Part shown: positions 60,712 to 64,000 of the stretch, piece by piece
Numbering within the stretch: the first letter of the stretch is position 1
How the letters are laid out: each line of letters starts with the position of its first letter
NCBI RefSeq assembly: GCF_910596095.1
Contig: NC_056553.1
Span: 18,251,725 to 18,315,724 of the forward strand
DNA: 64,000 bases
DNA from: Thunnus maccoyii
Lineage: Eukaryota > Chordata > Actinopteri > Scombriformes > Scombridae
Reading direction: 5' to 3'
Program-made: the position numbers and the translations under genes
The notes under the pieces: model-generated
What the model was told of the DNA's origin: nothing
What the model saw: the letters and a program-made list of their open reading frames with translations, nothing else
Databases searched by the model: none

Positions 60712-61978
60712 ATGGCGGAGTTCGGTAACGGACTGGCGGAGGAGTCTCTACTAGATTCAGACCCCGGACATCCCGAGCTGGAAGACCCGGGTGTCGGCGA
60801 CGAAGAACCGGGGTTAGAAGAGGGAGAGGCCGCGATTGAAGACCCGGTAAGTGAAGGGCATTGTTTCAGCCACATGAATACGGGGATACATTTTGGTCAT
60901 ATCGGAGTACTCGGTGAAGGCAATAGCAACCGTTTTGTTGAAAAATTTCCCCACAAAAAATCTTTGGGTCACATGCCGTGTGCGTTACGATATTAACCGC
61001 CATTGTGGTTCACGCAGTGCAGTAGAAATGGGTGGTGACATGCGTGGTGTCGGCGGCCATCTTGGCGCAAGAGCGGCGCCAGTTTCTCTGCGCCAGGGAG
61101 CAGTTTGAGCCGTTGGGGGGTAAAAAAAAATGCGAGACGGAGATGTTAGAGACAGTTAACCGCCGCTGTGCGAATCTACCTGCTTGAGAAGGCGACCTAC
61201 TGACGGTAATGTCACCTTTTTATTCCCGTTACCCTCAACATATGCTGGCTGCTGCGGCATTTCAGGCGCCGGTGTGTTCACATGCAAGATGACCGAGCGA
61301 CGGCAGGCTAACGGGTAGCTTATCGCAGGCACCATCATCAAATGCTGCAGCCAGACTGACCAGCGGGACATGTCAACCGTAATGACCAGTCACCAGATAA
61401 AATGCGGCCTTTGTACCGTAAGCTACCGTTTGTATCGGGCTGCTGGCTAGATTTATTACCATATGATGATGGGTCTGTGATTGGCTAACAAGCTAGCTGG
61501 TTTGAACAAAGCTGGGGTGGAGATGGCAGACGTGCACCTGACTGTCTTTTGTCGTTTTTTTTTTTTTGGACTGGCAGACATAGGATTTGCTCTGTCCCGT
61601 ATCTGTCTTTTGAAGATGCACAATCAGCGTTTTTCTCGGCCTGGTTTCCATTTCCAACACCTGTGCACTGATGCATATATTCCCTGGTAGTGTCTATATG
61701 CAGTATGTCCAGGTGGGTTTTTGGGGGTAGTAGAGCAACAGCAGATGCAGGGGGTTGCGGTATTTGAGGGGCTGGGTTTACATCCTTAAGTGTTTTGCTG
61801 GAGCAAGGAGAATTAGAGAAGGGAGGGGAGTGAAAGAGGTTGCACTGAATATGCGACAAAAAAAAATAGGAGCCACAACGTGTCAGTGCTGGATGGTTTA
61901 TTGCAACAATCTCGCTGTGGTTGTGGATTACTTTCTCTTCCTTTCCACGATCTTGACATGCAGTTATGATAGTTGTAC

Positions 61979-62013
<35 letters not shown>

Positions 62014-63452
62014 GTTGTTGACATTTCATCAGGCACATGGATACAAGAAGGCTAAGAAATGATGGTGTTATTATGAGCACGTGCAATATGTCACTATGCA
62101 GGGGCACTCCTCTCCGGTAAGAAGACTTGAATTTAATGTGATCTGCTAGTGGCCCTGCAGTCAGTTGTGTGCTGGTGTGGGTATCTGTCACTATAGGCAG
62201 CAGCCCTGGATGGAGCTGGAGTGACTCCCACTGTGCTGCAGTGCACCACTGTACAGGAGGGTCTGTTCTCACATGAGGACACTGTCATTTCTGTGTTGGC
62301 TATAAGAATATTTACATTGTTTTGGCACTGTTTGTTTTGTGGATTACAGTTTTTCTTCTGAGTTTAGATAAACGTCCTCAGTGTTGGGATTTCCTGTTGT
62401 GGTTCCAAGATGTCTCTTAATTGAATTTGAATAGCATTAAGACTGCAACAAATGCATTTTCTTATTGATTTAATATACCAATTATTTATTGACATGCTCT
62501 GTGTCATGTAGCCTATAAATAAATAAATCAGTAGCAATGCATCATCGGGTGCTTGAGCCAAAAGTTAATGTCTTGAAAATATTTTACTTTTCTGGCCAAC
62601 ATCCAGAAATATTAAAATTATGAGAATAATCAGCACTTATTCACATTTGTGTTATCAATGTCATGTATTTCTACATGTTAAACACCTAAAACAACGAATA
62701 TTGGATTGAAATGTGTATTGATTATTTTGTTTACAAATGTTTTTACTATCATTTGGTTTCTGTGATGTTTTAATGCCATTACTGAACAGTGGTTTTGTTC
62801 AGGAAACACAAAAACTGAGGGTGCCTTACTGATTCATCAATTTTATTCCAGTGTTCTAAATATATGCAGGCATATCATGGGCAGATGGAGCGCTTTTATT
62901 TAATTGCTTAGAGGTCAAATTTCAAGTTATAGAAAGCAGCCACTGCCAAAATTATGCTGCATGGTAGGAAATATGGTTAACAATGTGGGATGAGAGGCAG
63001 TGTAACTATAGTGAATGTGCAAAACCAGCCAGACAGCACTTTTTTACATTATAATAGTCTCAATGTTGGATTTTATGGTTCAGGCAGAAACACTACATGT
63101 ACTTGCTTTCCCTATTTTAGATTGAGGTCATGTTAAGATGACACCATCACTCAGGTTCAGCATCTCAAGTGTCTAGTCTAGTGTTGTCAACGGCATGTGA
63201 TGAAAGGGTGTTATGGAAACATTTGTCAAGTTTGGTGGTTGGTCAGCTCTCGTTGGTGTAAGTATGATTATAGGACTTGTGATTAATCTTCCAGTGTATG
63301 GTTTTGTGCACATGATGGACTGACATTTGTGTCTGTGTTGCAGGAGCTGGAGGCAATCAAAGCCCGGGTGAGAGAGATGGAGGAAGAGGCAGAGAAGCTG
63401 AAGGAGCTACAGAACGAGGTGGAGAAACAGATGAATCTCAGCCCCCCACCAG
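60712..63452 (+). CDS. pabpn1: Polyadenylate-binding protein nuclear 1, first two coding exons (gene continues past the window)
   Basis: Exon 1 (60712-60846) and exon 2 (63344-63452) give 81 residues plus a split glycine codon. PABPN1 binds growing poly(A) tails in the nucleus and stimulates poly(A) polymerase. Exon 1 encodes an acidic N-terminus ending EAAIEDP; exon 2 encodes the coiled-coil [18 protein letters not shown] region and MNLSPPPG, almost identical to human. The RNA recognition motif and Arg-rich C-terminus are expected downstream, beyond 64000. The N-terminus is [11 protein letters not shown] and lacks the alanine tract that expands in human oculopharyngeal muscular dystrophy. 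The rest of the window (63453-64000) is intron with no further exon visible. Confidence 0.93.
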
Positions 63453-63617
63453 GTGCGTGCGTGTGTGTGGTTTTTTGGGGGGAGGCCTCCCTTTCTACCC
63501 ATCTGTCCATGTTTCTTGTTCCTCTCCTGACAATATAATCCAATAAAGGAAGCGTGTCATTATACATTTTAAAAATAATTAAATCTTCTATCTTTGTGAC
63601 TTAAGTTCATTTTTTAT

Positions 63618-63619
63618 AG

Positions 63620-63650
<31 letters not shown>
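63618..63650. repeat. (GATA)n microsatellite in pabpn1 intron 2
   Basis: About eight GATA units, 166 bp downstream of coding exon 2. Confidence 0.95.
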
Positions 63651-64000
63651 AATAATTATAAAATATGGGATCAGTTTAGTGCATGCAACTATCAGAAAAA
63701 TATCCACACCATGTTCTTGTCAGTACTCAGCCATTGTGCTGGTGTGCCGGTAGTAGGAAATTGCTTTAAAATTAGTTTAAAATTAGAATAACTTTAATCT
63801 GCATGTTTGTATTATGGCTGAACACTTAATTCAACAATAGATGATTTGCAAGAGACTGCACTTTGCTAGTGGAAGGCCTATTCAGACTGATTCATTGATA
63901 AAATGTGTAGTATACATGTTCAGCCTACATCAAGATGGAGATATGTTATTCAGATTGGCACATTCAGCAAAATTTAAATCACTTATAAGACGGAGAGAAT

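Noticed and set aside
1-64000. CRISPR arrays, tRNA or rRNA genes, bacterial-type operons
   Set aside because: No regularly spaced repeats, no tRNA A/B box pair and no ribosomal RNA core sequence were seen; the DNA is vertebrate nuclear.

Overview
The window is nuclear DNA from a ray-finned fish, most likely a teleost. Genes are split by GT-AG introns, a large share of the DNA is degraded LINE, DIRS and hAT-type repeats typical of fish genomes, and the six recognisable conserved genes are vertebrate ones whose human counterparts all lie in 14q11.2. I cannot name the species. All exon models were built by hand from splice sites, reading phase and remembered family features; no alignment or expression data were available.

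Layout. 1-6.6 kb: intergenic, dominated by a minus-strand L2-like LINE remnant. 7.0-11.9 kb (+): psme1, 11 coding exons, 250 aa, proteasome activator PA28 alpha, with an ISRE-like and an NF-kB-like site upstream. 12.3-14.6 kb (-): fitm1, 2 exons, 319 aa, convergent with psme1. 18.0-34.0 kb (-): dcaf11, 14 coding exons, 546 aa, a DDB1-CUL4 substrate receptor. Its last intron holds a DIRS retrotransposon that is itself split by a hAT MITE, and its first intron holds two LINE remnants. 37.5-40.6 kb (+): a THAP-domain gene of unknown function with an L1-like tail in its first intron. 42.5-43.5 kb (-): thtpa, 3 exons, 223 aa. 45.35-58.75 kb (+): a zfhx2-type zinc finger/homeobox gene, 5 coding exons, 1622 aa, with a long 3' UTR. 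60.7 kb to the end (+): the first two coding exons of pabpn1, which runs off the window.

The genes are housekeeping or tissue-specific neighbours, not a pathway: psme1 and dcaf11 both act in protein degradation, fitm1 in ER and lipid-droplet biology, thtpa in thiamine triphosphate hydrolysis, zfhx2 in transcription, pabpn1 in mRNA polyadenylation. The dcaf11-fitm1-psme1 block is shared with human, although psme1 is in the opposite relative orientation here.

The most notable points are a Fitm1 in which both histidines known to be catalytic in FIT2 appear replaced, a nested transposon pair in the dcaf11 last intron with an exact 8-bp target duplication, and a short zfhx2 lacking the N-terminal zinc finger array. 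I found no convincing new multi-gene system, no CRISPR array and no rRNA or tRNA gene.
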